Source: Synechococcus sp. LA31
GTDB taxonomy: Bacteria; Cyanobacteriota; Cyanobacteriia; PCC-6307; Cyanobiaceae
Direction: 5' to 3'
Length of the DNA stretch: 64,000 nucleotides
Assembly: GCF_018502385.1 (NCBI RefSeq)
Contig: NZ_CP075523.1
Coordinates: 2,604,001-2,668,000 of the forward strand
Of the stretch, positions 56,024 to 64,000 are shown one piece after another (within the stretch, counting starts at the first letter, position 1; every line of letters begins with the position of its first letter). Both the position numbers and the translations under genes were made by a program. The notes below the pieces were generated by a model. The model searched no databases and had not been told where the DNA came from. It saw only the letters and a program-made list of their open reading frames with translations.

Positions 56024-57378
56024 GGCAGCAGCGGTTTCAGGGCTGCAGGCCGGCTGCTTTTCTCCTGCCATTGCTGCAGCCAGGCCCGGGCCTGAGGGTC
56101 TTGGTGGGCCAGTCGCCGCAGCAGCGACGCGGGGCGCAGCCGGCCCCGTTCGGCGCTCCGCAGCAGTTCGGCGGCGGCTAGTCGGCCGGTGAGCCGGGTG
56201 GTGTGCACGGCTAGCGCCGCCTGGGCCAGGGCCACCGGCGCCGCTGGCGCCAGGCTCAGGCCCCCGCTCAGGGGAGCGGCGAGCAGCAACACCTGGCGCA
56301 GGCCACCCAGCAGCAGTTGGATGCCCACCTGGGTGCCTCCAAGCAGGGCGTTCTGGGCTGACAGCCGCGTGAGCAGGGTGCGGGCACCGCCGCCACCCAG
56401 CTCCAGGCCGTAGAGCTCGCAGAGCTGCACCACCAGGGCGGTGTCGAGCGCAATGCCGCCGGCGAGATCCAACAGCAGTAAGGGATTGGCGGCCACACCC
56501 GTGGCCTTGAGCGCGGCGTAGCGGCCGATCAGAGCCTGGGCGCCGTCTTTGCCACGCCGCAGCCGCCACTGGTGCAGCCGCTGGGCGAAGCGATCAGCCG
56601 CCCGCAGACCGTTGAGCCCCAGGAGCAGCGCGCCGTGATGACCAAGCAGCTGGAGCAGGGCCCGGCGCAGCGGCGCCACCTGGGGCGGCATCGGTTCACT
56701 GCGCACGCGGCCATCGGCTAACACCGTGGCCCGCCGCGGCGCCGAGGCCACCGGCAAAAGATCCAGATCGCGGTGGGCTGGTGGGAGGCGCCGGCGGATG
56801 CTGCTGATCAGGGTGTCGCGTTGATCCTCTGGCCAGCAATCGATCCGGTTGAGCACTAGCAGCACCGGCTTGCCCGCAGCCAACAATGGCTCCAGAGCCT
56901 CAGCTTCCGGTGTCGTGAGGTCGCTGTCGAGCACCAGCAGCACCAGATCCGCTCCCATGGCCACCCGGGCCGCTAGACGCTGCCGGGCCCGGGCAGCGAT
57001 CTCATCGATGCCGGGGGTGTCCACCAGATCCACCCCCGCCAGGCCTGGGATGCGAACGCCCCAGGGGCGCCTCTGCTGACGTCGGGTGCAGCCATGGGCC
57101 ACATCGGTGGCAAAGGCTTGCTCCTCCATCAGTGCGTTCAGCAGGCTGGATTTGCCCACACCCACCCGGCCAAACACCGCCACGCGCAGGCGCCGCTGTT
57201 GCAACGCCAGCAACTGCTGATCAAGCCCTTGGAGGTCTGGGCCCAGAGCGCTGCGCTCGCGGTCGCTCAGCCGCAGCCCACTGCGCCACTCGCCCAGCAG
57301 CAGCTCACAGCGCTCAGCGGTGGAGGGGGAACGCAAAGGCGGCGGTGGTAACGCCATGCATTGAAGCGGTTGTGCCAT
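56020..57378 (-). CDS. Era-like GTPase with DUF697-type membrane region
   Basis: 452 residues; ATG 57378 or 57357. G1 is FGRVGVGKSSLLN (about 69-81), G3 DLVDTPGIDE and G4 LVLNRIDCW; G2 threonine is likely in AHGCTRRQQ. The C-terminal half is hydrophobic and Leu/Gly/Ala-rich (LLLLDLAGGIALDTALVVQL), like DUF697 proteins that bind membranes. Such GTPases occur in cyanobacteria and plastids with unclear roles. Coupled to nadD, and divergent from pepP. Confidence 0.82.
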   Translation of the reverse strand: MAQPLQCMALPPPPLRSPSTAERCELLLGEWRSGLRLSDRERSALGPDLQGLDQQLLALQQRRLRVAVFGRVGVGKSSLLNALMEEQAFATDVAHGCTRRQQRRPWGVRIPGLAGVDLVDTPGIDEIAARARQRLAARVAMGADLVLLVLDSDLTTPEAEALEPLLAAGKPVLLVLNRIDCWPEDQRDTLISSIRRRLPPAHRDLDLLPVASAPRRATVLADGRVRSEPMPPQVAPLRRALLQLLGHHGALLLGLNGLRAADRFAQRLHQWRLRRGKDGAQALIGRYAALKATGVAANPLLLLDLAGGIALDTALVVQLCELYGLELGGGGARTLLTRLSAQNALLGGTQVGIQLLLGGLRQVLLLAAPLSGGLSLAPAAPVALAQAALAVHTTRLTGRLAAAELLRSAERGRLRPASLLRRLAHQDPQARAWLQQWQEKSSRPAALKPLLP

Positions 57379-57404
57379 CGTCGCGCTCAGCCCCGCTCGC
57401 TTCC

Positions 57405-58727
57405 ATGCTGATCAGCCCAGCCGTGTACGCCGAGCGCCGCGCCCGTTTCTTCCAGGCTCTCGGTGGTGCCGCCGCGGTGCTGCCCGCGGCCCCGCTGGTG
57501 ACCCACCATGCCGATTGCGAGTGGCCGTTCCGCCAGAACAGCGACTTCTGGTATCTCACCGGCTTCGATGAGCCCGATGCAGTGGCGTTGTTCCTGCCGC
57601 ACAGGCCTGAAGGGGAGCGCTTTGTGCTGTTCGTGAACCCCAAGGAGCCGAGCGCCGAGGTGTGGAACGGTTTTCGCTGGGGGTGTGAAGGCGCGGTGGC
57701 GCAGTTTGGCGCGGATCTGGCCCATCCCCGCAGCGAGCTGGCCCAGCGCCTGCCGGAGTACCTGAGCGGTGCTGAAGGCATCGCCTTTCGGGTGGGCAAG
57801 CATGCAGCGGTGGAGCCGCTGGTGCTGCAGGCTTGGGCCGGCCAGCTAGATCGCGCGCCCCGCAGCGGGGCTGCTGCTTTGGGGCTGGTGGCTCCCTGCC
57901 CACTGCTGCACGCGCTGCGGCTGCGCAAGAGTCCCGAGGAGCTGGATCGCATGCGCGAGGCGGCTCGCATCTCGGCGGAGGCCCATGAGCTCGCGCGCCA
58001 GGTGGCGCGGCCTGGATTGAACGAGCGCCAGGTGCAGGCGGTGATCGAGCAGCACTTCCTGGAGCAGGGCGCCCGCGGCGCGGCGTACAACTCGATCGTG
58101 GCCGGAGGCGATAACGCTTGCGTGTTGCACTACACCTCGAATAACGCCCAGTTGCGCGATGGCGACCTGCTCCTGATCGATGCCGGCTGCTCCCTGAACG
58201 ACTACTACAACGGAGACATCACCCGCACCTTCCCGATTAACGGCCACTTCACTGGCGAGCAGCGGGCCCTCTACGAGCTGGTGCTCGCGGCCCAAGAGGC
58301 CGCCGTGGCCGCTGTGGCACCGGGACAAACCGCTGAAGGCGTGCATGAGACAGCCGTACGCGTGCTGGTGCAGGGCCTTGTGGATCTAGGGCTTCTGGCC
58401 GGCGAGATCGACGGAATCATCGAGCAGGGTGCCTACCGCCACCTCTACATGCATCGCACCGGCCATTGGCTAGGCCTCGATGTGCACGATGTGGGCGCCT
58501 ATCGCCTCGGTGAGCACCACAACGCGCTCGAGCCCGGCATGGTGCTCACCGTTGAACCGGGTTTGTATGTGAGCGATCGCCTGGCGGTACCTGAGGGGCA
58601 GCCTGCGATTGAGGACCGCTGGAAGGGCATTGGGATCCGCATCGAAGATGACGTAGCGGTGACCGAGCACAGCCACGAAAACCTCACGGCTTCGGCACTC
58701 AAGGCCCCGGCAGCGATGGAGCGCTAG
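57405..58727 (+). CDS. pepP: Xaa-Pro aminopeptidase (PepP)
   Basis: 440 residues from ATG 57405. An N-terminal creatinase-like domain (FRQNSDFWYLTGFDEPDAV) precedes the pita-bread catalytic domain. Dinuclear metal ligands are in LLIDAGCSLNDYYNGDITR (two Asp), HRTGHWLGLDVHD (His), VLTVEPGLY (Glu) and IGIRIEDDV (Glu). It removes N-terminal residues before proline. The stop shares CTAG (58724-58727) with the convergent HAD gene. Confidence 0.95.
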   Translation: MLISPAVYAERRARFFQALGGAAAVLPAAPLVTHHADCEWPFRQNSDFWYLTGFDEPDAVALFLPHRPEGERFVLFVNPKEPSAEVWNGFRWGCEGAVAQFGADLAHPRSELAQRLPEYLSGAEGIAFRVGKHAAVEPLVLQAWAGQLDRAPRSGAAALGLVAPCPLLHALRLRKSPEELDRMREAARISAEAHELARQVARPGLNERQVQAVIEQHFLEQGARGAAYNSIVAGGDNACVLHYTSNNAQLRDGDLLLIDAGCSLNDYYNGDITRTFPINGHFTGEQRALYELVLAAQEAAVAAVAPGQTAEGVHETAVRVLVQGLVDLGLLAGEIDGIIEQGAYRHLYMHRTGHWLGLDVHDVGAYRLGEHHNALEPGMVLTVEPGLYVSDRLAVPEGQPAIEDRWKGIGIRIEDDVAVTEHSHENLTASALKAPAAMER

Positions 58728-59509
58728 CCGAGCACTGGCTCCAAGGCCGCCAGCACCGCAAGGGTGGTTGGGATCACCGCATCGGCGCCCGCCTCGAGGA
58801 GCTGCGCTTCGTAGAGGCCGCGCCGTTCACGCTCGTCGGGGCTGTGCAGGTGGGGTGGTGCCACCGCCAGGCTCAGGAAGCGCTGCTGCGGTTGCTCCTG
58901 GCGAGCGCGCTGCACGGTGAGCACATCGGCCACGGTGTCGCCTAGGTAGGCCACCGGGGTGGTGCTGGTGTCCAGGGGGCCGCACAGCTCGCTGGCCAGG
59001 TGCAGAAAGCCTGTGGGATCGGGTTTGTCGGGGGCATCTCCCATGGCGATCAGGGGTGGGTGGCTCAGCCCCAGCCGCTGTTCGAGCACAAACCGGGCCG
59101 AGGGTGGTTCGGCACCGCTCACAAAGCCCCAGGCCACGCCGGCGGCGCTCAGCTGCTCAAAAAACTCTCGCTCCACCAGCAGCGGCTCGCTGCCGATGAA
59201 GCCCTGCCAGGCGCTCGGATCTCCCTCGGGGTCGCCGCCGAAATAGAAGCTGTTGAACACCTCCACCAGAGCTTCGAAGCTCGGTAGATGGCCGAGGCCG
59301 CCCCGGCGCAGCAGCTCTAGTGATGCCTCCCAATCGTTGTTCCAGCAGCCCTCCGCCTTGAGCGCGTCGATGCTGGCTGCGTGCGGCCGCACACCGCTGT
59401 AGTGGTGCACCGTTTCCACGATCGCTCGGCGGTAGCTGCCGCCGACATCCCGGATCACGCCGTCGATATCGAACAGCAGGACGGCGCGGGGAGTCAGGTG
59501 GTTGGCCAC
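58724..59509 (-). CDS. HAD-superfamily hydrolase (TIGR01548 type)
   Basis: 261 residues from GTG 59509. Motif I is LLFDIDGVIRDVGGSYRRA, typical of the TIGR01548 HAD subgroup found in cyanobacteria and halophiles; motif II Ser is in WGFVSGAEP, Lys of motif III in GDAPDKPDPT and motif IV AYLGDTVADVLT. Substrate unknown; relatives elsewhere lie near histidine-synthesis genes. Divergent from ycf65. Confidence 0.87.
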   Translation of the reverse strand: MANHLTPRAVLLFDIDGVIRDVGGSYRRAIVETVHHYSGVRPHAASIDALKAEGCWNNDWEASLELLRRGGLGHLPSFEALVEVFNSFYFGGDPEGDPSAWQGFIGSEPLLVEREFFEQLSAAGVAWGFVSGAEPPSARFVLEQRLGLSHPPLIAMGDAPDKPDPTGFLHLASELCGPLDTSTTPVAYLGDTVADVLTVQRARQEQPQQRFLSLAVAPPHLHSPDERERRGLYEAQLLEAGADAVIPTTLAVLAALEPVLG

Positions 59510-59540
59510 AGGGACTGGTAGATTAATTGTTTGTGATTAA

Positions 59541-60023
<483 letters not shown>

Positions 60024-60048
60024 TCAGCCACCCGCTTGTTTGTTTCCC

Positions 60049-60071
60049 AAGCCCCCGCAAGGGGGCTTTTT
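60049..60071 (+). terminator. Rho-independent terminator after ycf65
   Basis: AAGCCCCC at 60049-60056 pairs with GGGGGCTT at 60061-60068, loop GCAA, followed by a run of T to 60071. Confidence 0.92.
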
Positions 60072-60086
60072 CATGAGTGTCGCGTC

Positions 60087-61058
60087 TTATTGGCGTCGGC
60101 GTGTGATCTGGCCAAAGTTGCTGGCGGTGATCAAGGCCGGATCGGTGGCGGTTTCCACGGTGAAGCTGCGCGATTCGCTCTGGCTGGTGCCATCGGGATA
60201 CACAAAGGTCACGAGCCCCTCGAGAGTTATCAGAGAGCCATCGCGGCTGAGTTTGCGCAGATTGTCCACGCTCACCCGCTGAAATTGGCTGAAGAAGGCG
60301 GGATCGAACTGATCTGCTGCTTCCCCACCGAAGCGTTGGCGGGCGGCCTGGATGTTGCCAAGCGAGAGGTCGTTGTAGAGCTGCTCCACGCTGGCCACTG
60401 CTTGGGCGGTGGAGGCCGCCTCCCTGCGGATGGCCTCAAGATCTGGCTCTGGCGCCGTGGGAGGCTCCGCAGCCGATGGCGCCGGATCTTGGCGGGCTGG
60501 GCTGCCGCTGAGATCGCCGACGTCCGGGTTCCTTACCGGGGAGCTTTGCAGCAGCAGCCACGCCAGGCCCCCCCCTACTCCCACCACCAGCACACCGGCG
60601 ATGAAGCTCAGCACGGCCACCAGGCCGCGGCTGCCACCGCTGGGGGGGATGGCGTTCAGTTCGAAGGTCTCCCCTTCAGCCTCTGCGTCCAGATCGGGTT
60701 CGCGTTCTGGTGGTTCCTCTGGAGCCATTCCCTCGCTGTTGACGGCCGCCAGGCCCATCAGCCCGCGTAGCACAGCCTCCATCCGCGCACTGATCGCTGC
60801 AGCGAACACCTCGTTGAGCTCCTGCTGCAGCCGTAGTTGCAGGCGGGGATCGGCCGGGAGCGGTGGGTGCTGGGCTACGGCGTTGTTAAAGCCTGGCGTC
60901 ATCACCAAATATTTCAGCGCAGGCAGCAGCGGTCGCTGCTCCTGGCCGCAGAGATCGCCAACCAGGGCCTGAAGCCGGCGGCCATCGCTGGGTAGCCCAC
61001 GCTCCAGATCGCTAAGGATCTGGCAGCGCAGCCTGCCTCCGAGCTCGTGATCGTTCAA
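60087..61058 (-). CDS. Single-pass membrane protein ending the kinase/phosphatase cassette
   Basis: 323 residues from TTG 61058, which overlaps the PP2C stop (TTGA). The N-terminal 100 residues are helical (GGRLRCQILSDLERGLPSDG, LKYLVMTPGFNNAVAQ). An acidic Pro-rich linker leads to a membrane helix at about 145-170 (VAVLSFIAGVLVVGVGGGLA). The last 110 residues look like an NTF2/IMS-type domain (VEQLYNDLSLGNIQAARQ, FQRVSVDNLRKLSRDGS). Gene order suggests it is a target or scaffold for the kinase and phosphatase. Family uncertain. Confidence 0.68.
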   Translation of the reverse strand: MNDHELGGRLRCQILSDLERGLPSDGRRLQALVGDLCGQEQRPLLPALKYLVMTPGFNNAVAQHPPLPADPRLQLRLQQELNEVFAAAISARMEAVLRGLMGLAAVNSEGMAPEEPPEREPDLDAEAEGETFELNAIPPSGGSRGLVAVLSFIAGVLVVGVGGGLAWLLLQSSPVRNPDVGDLSGSPARQDPAPSAAEPPTAPEPDLEAIRREAASTAQAVASVEQLYNDLSLGNIQAARQRFGGEAADQFDPAFFSQFQRVSVDNLRKLSRDGSLITLEGLVTFVYPDGTSQSESRSFTVETATDPALITASNFGQITRRRQ

Positions 61059-62239
61059 GGGTTCACCGGCGCCGCGCCGGGTATCGCAGCTGCAGGCATC
61101 TTGCCGTTTGCTGGTGGCTGCGGCGTGCGCGCCCGCTGCCATTGCCAGGCCAGCTCGCGGCTGAGCTCCGGACAGCCCGGCACCGCTGCGTTTTGGCTGG
61201 TGGCGATTAACGCCCCCAGCGGATCCACCGCCACCCGCTCGCGCAGCTGGGTGGCGGCCAGCGGCTGCTCCAGCAGCATTCGGAACTGGGCACGGCGCTG
61301 GCTGAGGTTGGAGCGGATCTGATCGGGCTGGGCGCATAGCTCCCGGGCTATGGCCCGCAGGGGGGTGTCGCGTCTGCTCAGCAGCCAGCTCCCCAGTGCC
61401 AGAGCAGCCGCAGCCAGCAGCAAACCGCCCCCCCAGGCCCTGCGGCGGTCTGGGGCCTGCCCGCGCCTGGCGATCGCTAGCGACACATCGTCGCCGCTGC
61501 CCTCGGCGGTGATCCGGGCCAGCCCCTCCTCCAGCTCATCGCTGTTGTGCAGGTCCACAACGCCGGCGCAGAGGTGCAGGTAGTCGGCATCCGTGGCGCA
61601 GGATTTGCGGACCCCATCGGTGCTGAGCACAAGGGCCCGCAGCGGGCTGCCCAGCTCCAGCCGGGCTCGTTGTTGCCAGTGCTGCTGCTCCGGCGGCTGG
61701 CAGAGGCTCCCGGTGGCCTCACTGCCTCTGTGTCCGAGCTCTTCGCTCAGCAGTTCGGCGGTGCCCTGGCGTGTCACCCCCACCAAGTCCCAATCGCCGA
61801 TGCCGGTGCAGCCCCACCACTCTGGTGCCAGCAGCACCAGGCCCAAGGTGGTGCCGTAGCTGAGCGGTGAAAAGGCTTGATCGTTGCCCTGGGAGTGCTC
61901 GAACCAGTCGGCTTTGATCGCGTGTCGCCATTGCTGTTGGATGCTTGCGGCCAGCTCTCGCTCCAAAAGTTGCAGCCAGCGCTGGTGATCCGCTAGAGGC
62001 GTTTGAACCAGAGCTGTCTCCACGGCCTGCTGCGCCACCTGGCAGGCCAGGGCGCTGCCCCGGTGGCTGAGCCCGTACAGGGCGCTGCCATGGCCGTCGG
62101 CGACCGCCATTAGTTGCAGCCTGCCGTGGCGACTGCGCAGGCTCACGCTCAAGCTGGCGTCCTGGCAGGGTTGCCCGCGGCGCTGATGTGCTGCGCCGAT
62201 CACGCTGCAGGCCCTTGGCTGCTGCCAGGGGGTCACCAC
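61055..62239 (-). CDS. PP2C-type protein phosphatase with membrane helix
   Basis: 394 residues from GTG 62239. PP2C metal motifs are AVADGHGSA (Asp48, His50), VLSTDGVRK (Asp208 region) and GSGDDVSLAI (Asp250/251). After the catalytic domain come a membrane helix at about 270-288 (GGGLLLAAAALALGSWLL) and a 100-residue extension. It should remove phosphates placed by the kinase encoded two genes upstream. Overlaps the vWA gene by seven bases and the downstream gene by four. Confidence 0.85.
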   Translation of the reverse strand: MVTPWQQPRACSVIGAAHQRRGQPCQDASLSVSLRSRHGRLQLMAVADGHGSALYGLSHRGSALACQVAQQAVETALVQTPLADHQRWLQLLERELAASIQQQWRHAIKADWFEHSQGNDQAFSPLSYGTTLGLVLLAPEWWGCTGIGDWDLVGVTRQGTAELLSEELGHRGSEATGSLCQPPEQQHWQQRARLELGSPLRALVLSTDGVRKSCATDADYLHLCAGVVDLHNSDELEEGLARITAEGSGDDVSLAIARRGQAPDRRRAWGGGLLLAAAALALGSWLLSRRDTPLRAIARELCAQPDQIRSNLSQRRAQFRMLLEQPLAATQLRERVAVDPLGALIATSQNAAVPGCPELSRELAWQWQRARTPQPPANGKMPAAAIPGAAPVNP

Positions 62240-62976
62240 ACCAGCGGACCCACGTCGTCGCTGGGATCCAACAAGGTGGGTGGCAGATCCGGCAAGGGGA
62301 TGTTGCTGCCGCTGCTCGGCAGCGGCGCTTCAGCGGGTGTCACGCGGCTGGCGGGCATAGAGGCGGCTCCCACCACGGCGGTGGAGGCCCATTGGATGTA
62401 CTGGGCCAGGGTGGTGGCGTTACTGGCCTGTAGCGGCCGCCGCGGTGATTTGTTGTGGCTGGTGGGTTCCGGCCCGATGAATTGCTGCAGCACGTCCAGA
62501 TCGGCGTCGTGGCCCATGGCGATCGCCAGGCGCACCGCCTTCTGGGCCCAGGGCCGCCGCATCAGATTGGCCAGGCCTGCATCGAAATCATCGGTGGGCT
62601 GGCCATCGGAGATCAGCACTAGCACCGGCGGGAGGGCTCGCTCCTCCATCGGTGGCGACTGCAGGGCATCGGCCACCAAATTGAGGGCCTCGCCCATGGA
62701 TGTGATGCCGCCGGCCTCGAGGTCGCGCCACTGCAGCTGCTGCACCGGCGTGGGTTCTGGCAGGTGCCAAACAGCCTGATCGGCAAAGCGCACGGCGCGC
62801 ACCAGCACCCGCGCTTCCGGGTTCTCGCGAGCCACCTCCGCCATCCCTGGTAGCGACTGTCGGATGGCCTGGTTGAGGGCCTGCATCTTCCCCTGGGCCG
62901 CCATCGAGCCGGAGCAGTCGCAGAGATAGATGAAGTGCAGCGGCCGGTTGCTGAGCCGAACGTTGGGGAAGGGCAT
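62233..62976 (-). CDS. von Willebrand factor A domain protein (TerY-like)
   Basis: 247 residues. The metal-ion-dependent adhesion site is intact: Asp20-Cys-Ser22-Gly-Ser24 (LCDCSGSM), a Thr in AGGITSMGEAL and Asp in LISDGQPTDDFD. Segments PEARVLVRAVRF and RPWAQKAVRLAIAMGHDAD resemble TerY-type vWA proteins of tellurium-resistance-like systems. A flexible Pro/Ser-rich tail follows from about 205. It sits between the kinase (three-base gap) and the PP2C gene. Confidence 0.83.
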   Translation of the reverse strand: MPFPNVRLSNRPLHFIYLCDCSGSMAAQGKMQALNQAIRQSLPGMAEVARENPEARVLVRAVRFADQAVWHLPEPTPVQQLQWRDLEAGGITSMGEALNLVADALQSPPMEERALPPVLVLISDGQPTDDFDAGLANLMRRPWAQKAVRLAIAMGHDADLDVLQQFIGPEPTSHNKSPRRPLQASNATTLAQYIQWASTAVVGAASMPASRVTPAEAPLPSSGSNIPLPDLPPTLLDPSDDVGPLVW

Positions 62977-62979
62977 GGC

Positions 62980-64000
62980 TTAAGGGCGCAGCACCAGGAT
63001 TGATCCGGCACTGCTTTGAAGCTGCTGCAGGGCCGCGAGATTACAGGTTTTGCCAGGGTCCAGCTCGATGCTCTGGCCAGCCTGCGTTTGGCCGTGCCAG
63101 CGGCTTTGGCTCAGGTTCTGTAGGCCCAGCAGGCTCGGTTCGCTCGGGTGTGCCACCAGGCGCGCCAGCGGCGTGTTGATCGCTTCACTGTTCAAAGGAT
63201 CGAAGTGGTGGGGCTGGAGCTCATTGCCGTCGGTGGCGCTGACGCGCCCGTGGGGGAGCTGCAGCTGCACCGGTGGTGCCAGAGCGGAGCTGCAGCTCCA
63301 GCAGCGGCTGGGGGCATCGGCGGTTGGGAAGGTCTCCTGGCCGCAGTGCTGGCACAGCTGCCGTTGATCCAGGCAATGGCTGATCGCCTGCTTCCACTGG
63401 CCGGTGAGGGTGCGTTGGTTGGGTTGGTGCAGCCCTGGCCCGAAGCTCTGTACAAACAGACGCTGCAGCGCATCCGGATAGATCGGCCAGGTAATCAGCG
63501 CAGCACTGTGCTCGATCGGATCGGGGCGGTTGGCGCTGTTGTGGGGATCAAAAATGAAGAGGGCTTCCTCGCCGTAGACCCGCCGCCGCGCCGGTTCATC
63601 CAGGCAGCGGATGGCCAGTTCTTGCTGGCCGCGGAAGGGATCGTGACGCGTCAGCAACCGGAAGAGCAGCACCGCCAGCGAGAACAGGTCGCTACCAGCG
63701 CTTGGCCGGGCCAGGCCTAGCAACACCTCTGGGGCCATGAAGCCCGGCGTGCCGAGCACGCTGCCGCTGCCGCGCCCATCCACATCCACGTTGTCGTTGT
63801 CGCAGATCAGGATGCGGCCGCTGCCGGGCTGCAGGAAGAGATTGCCCAGCGAAATGTCCTTGTAACAGAGGCCCTTGAGATGCAGCTGGTGGAAGGCCTC
63901 CGCCAGGTGGAAGCAGGCCTTGATCACGTTTTGCAGGCTGATCTCGATCGCACCGCCTGCGTGCTGGTGGGCGCCGAGGAAATCGCCGGGGCGGAGGGCC
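62980..64000 (-). CDS. Serine/threonine protein kinase with C-terminal zinc ribbon (5' end outside window)
   Basis: The gene is open to the window edge, so the N-terminal kinase lobe is missing. The visible 340 residues begin ALRPGDFLGAHQHAGG. The catalytic loop is YKDISLGNLFL (HRD replaced by YKD), the metal-binding DFG is DND (ICDNDNVDVDG), and the activation segment ends GTPGFMAPE. After the kinase come two CxxC pairs (LCQHCGQ and RCWSCS), a probable zinc ribbon, then a beta-rich domain to the end. This pattern fits the kinases of TerY-phosphorylation triads. First visible gene of a four-gene unit. Confidence 0.83.
   Translation of the reverse strand, partial: ALRPGDFLGAHQHAGGAIEISLQNVIKACFHLAEAFHQLHLKGLCYKDISLGNLFLQPGSGRILICDNDNVDVDGRGSGSVLGTPGFMAPEVLLGLARPSAGSDLFSLAVLLFRLLTRHDPFRGQQELAIRCLDEPARRRVYGEEALFIFDPHNSANRPDPIEHSAALITWPIYPDALQRLFVQSFGPGLHQPNQRTLTGQWKQAISHCLDQRQLCQHCGQETFPTADAPSRCWSCSSALAPPVQLQLPHGRVSATDGNELQPHHFDPLNSEAINTPLARLVAHPSEPSLLGLQNLSQSRWHGQTQAGQSIELDPGKTCNLAALQQLQSSAGSILVLRP

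Overview
The window is a GC-rich, gene-dense piece of a cyanobacterial chromosome, most likely from the Synechococcus/Cyanobium picocyanobacterial group. The evidence is a split RNA polymerase (rpoC1 plus rpoC2), a phycobilisome core locus apcE-apcA-apcB-apcC, a cyanobacterial-type ATP synthase operon with both b and b' subunits, PII, a one-helix high-light-inducible protein, plastid-type genes (ycf35, ycf65, ccs1) and the cyanobacterial esterase bioK. Genus is an inference from gene content and composition. I see no insertion sequence, prophage, CRISPR array, rRNA or tRNA.

Layout. 1-6267: rimP, a metallophosphoesterase, an HtrA protease, rpiA, hisD, rpsT and tatD. 6268-17214: rpoB-rpoC1-rpoC2, then a 50-residue Hli gene and rlmN joined by stop/start overlaps. 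17211-23637: an AmpG-like transporter, then a small membrane protein, a HEAT-repeat protein and a coupled DUF2997-ycf35-ferredoxin-aldo/keto reductase cassette; rsmG; a membrane J-protein with a DUF3143 gene. 23473-26925: biotin operon bioF-bioK-bioC-bioD plus a small membrane protein. 26992-35903: Ski2-like helicase, rlmH, purB, tlyA, glnB, queF, ccs1, ccdA. 35929-43320: ftsW, apcCBA, apcE, a methyltransferase. 43356-49279: atpI-B-E-G-F-H-A-C, with stable hairpins on both sides of atpE and a 78-nt hairpin terminator at the end. 49310-52116: five coupled genes (2OG oxygenase-like, [2Fe-2S] ferredoxin, small protein, DUF3326, YchJ-like). 52106-60023: ald, nadE-nadD-GTPase, pepP, a HAD hydrolase and ycf65. 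60087-64000: a signalling cassette of protein kinase, vWA protein, PP2C phosphatase and a membrane protein.

Most of the content is housekeeping. The parts with least settled function are the kinase/vWA/PP2C cassette (resembling the TerY-phosphorylation triad), the ycf35-ferredoxin cassette, the 2OG-oxygenase/ferredoxin/DUF3326 cassette and several small membrane proteins. Convergent gene pairs are packed so tightly that stop codons overlap or lie inside shared hairpins.
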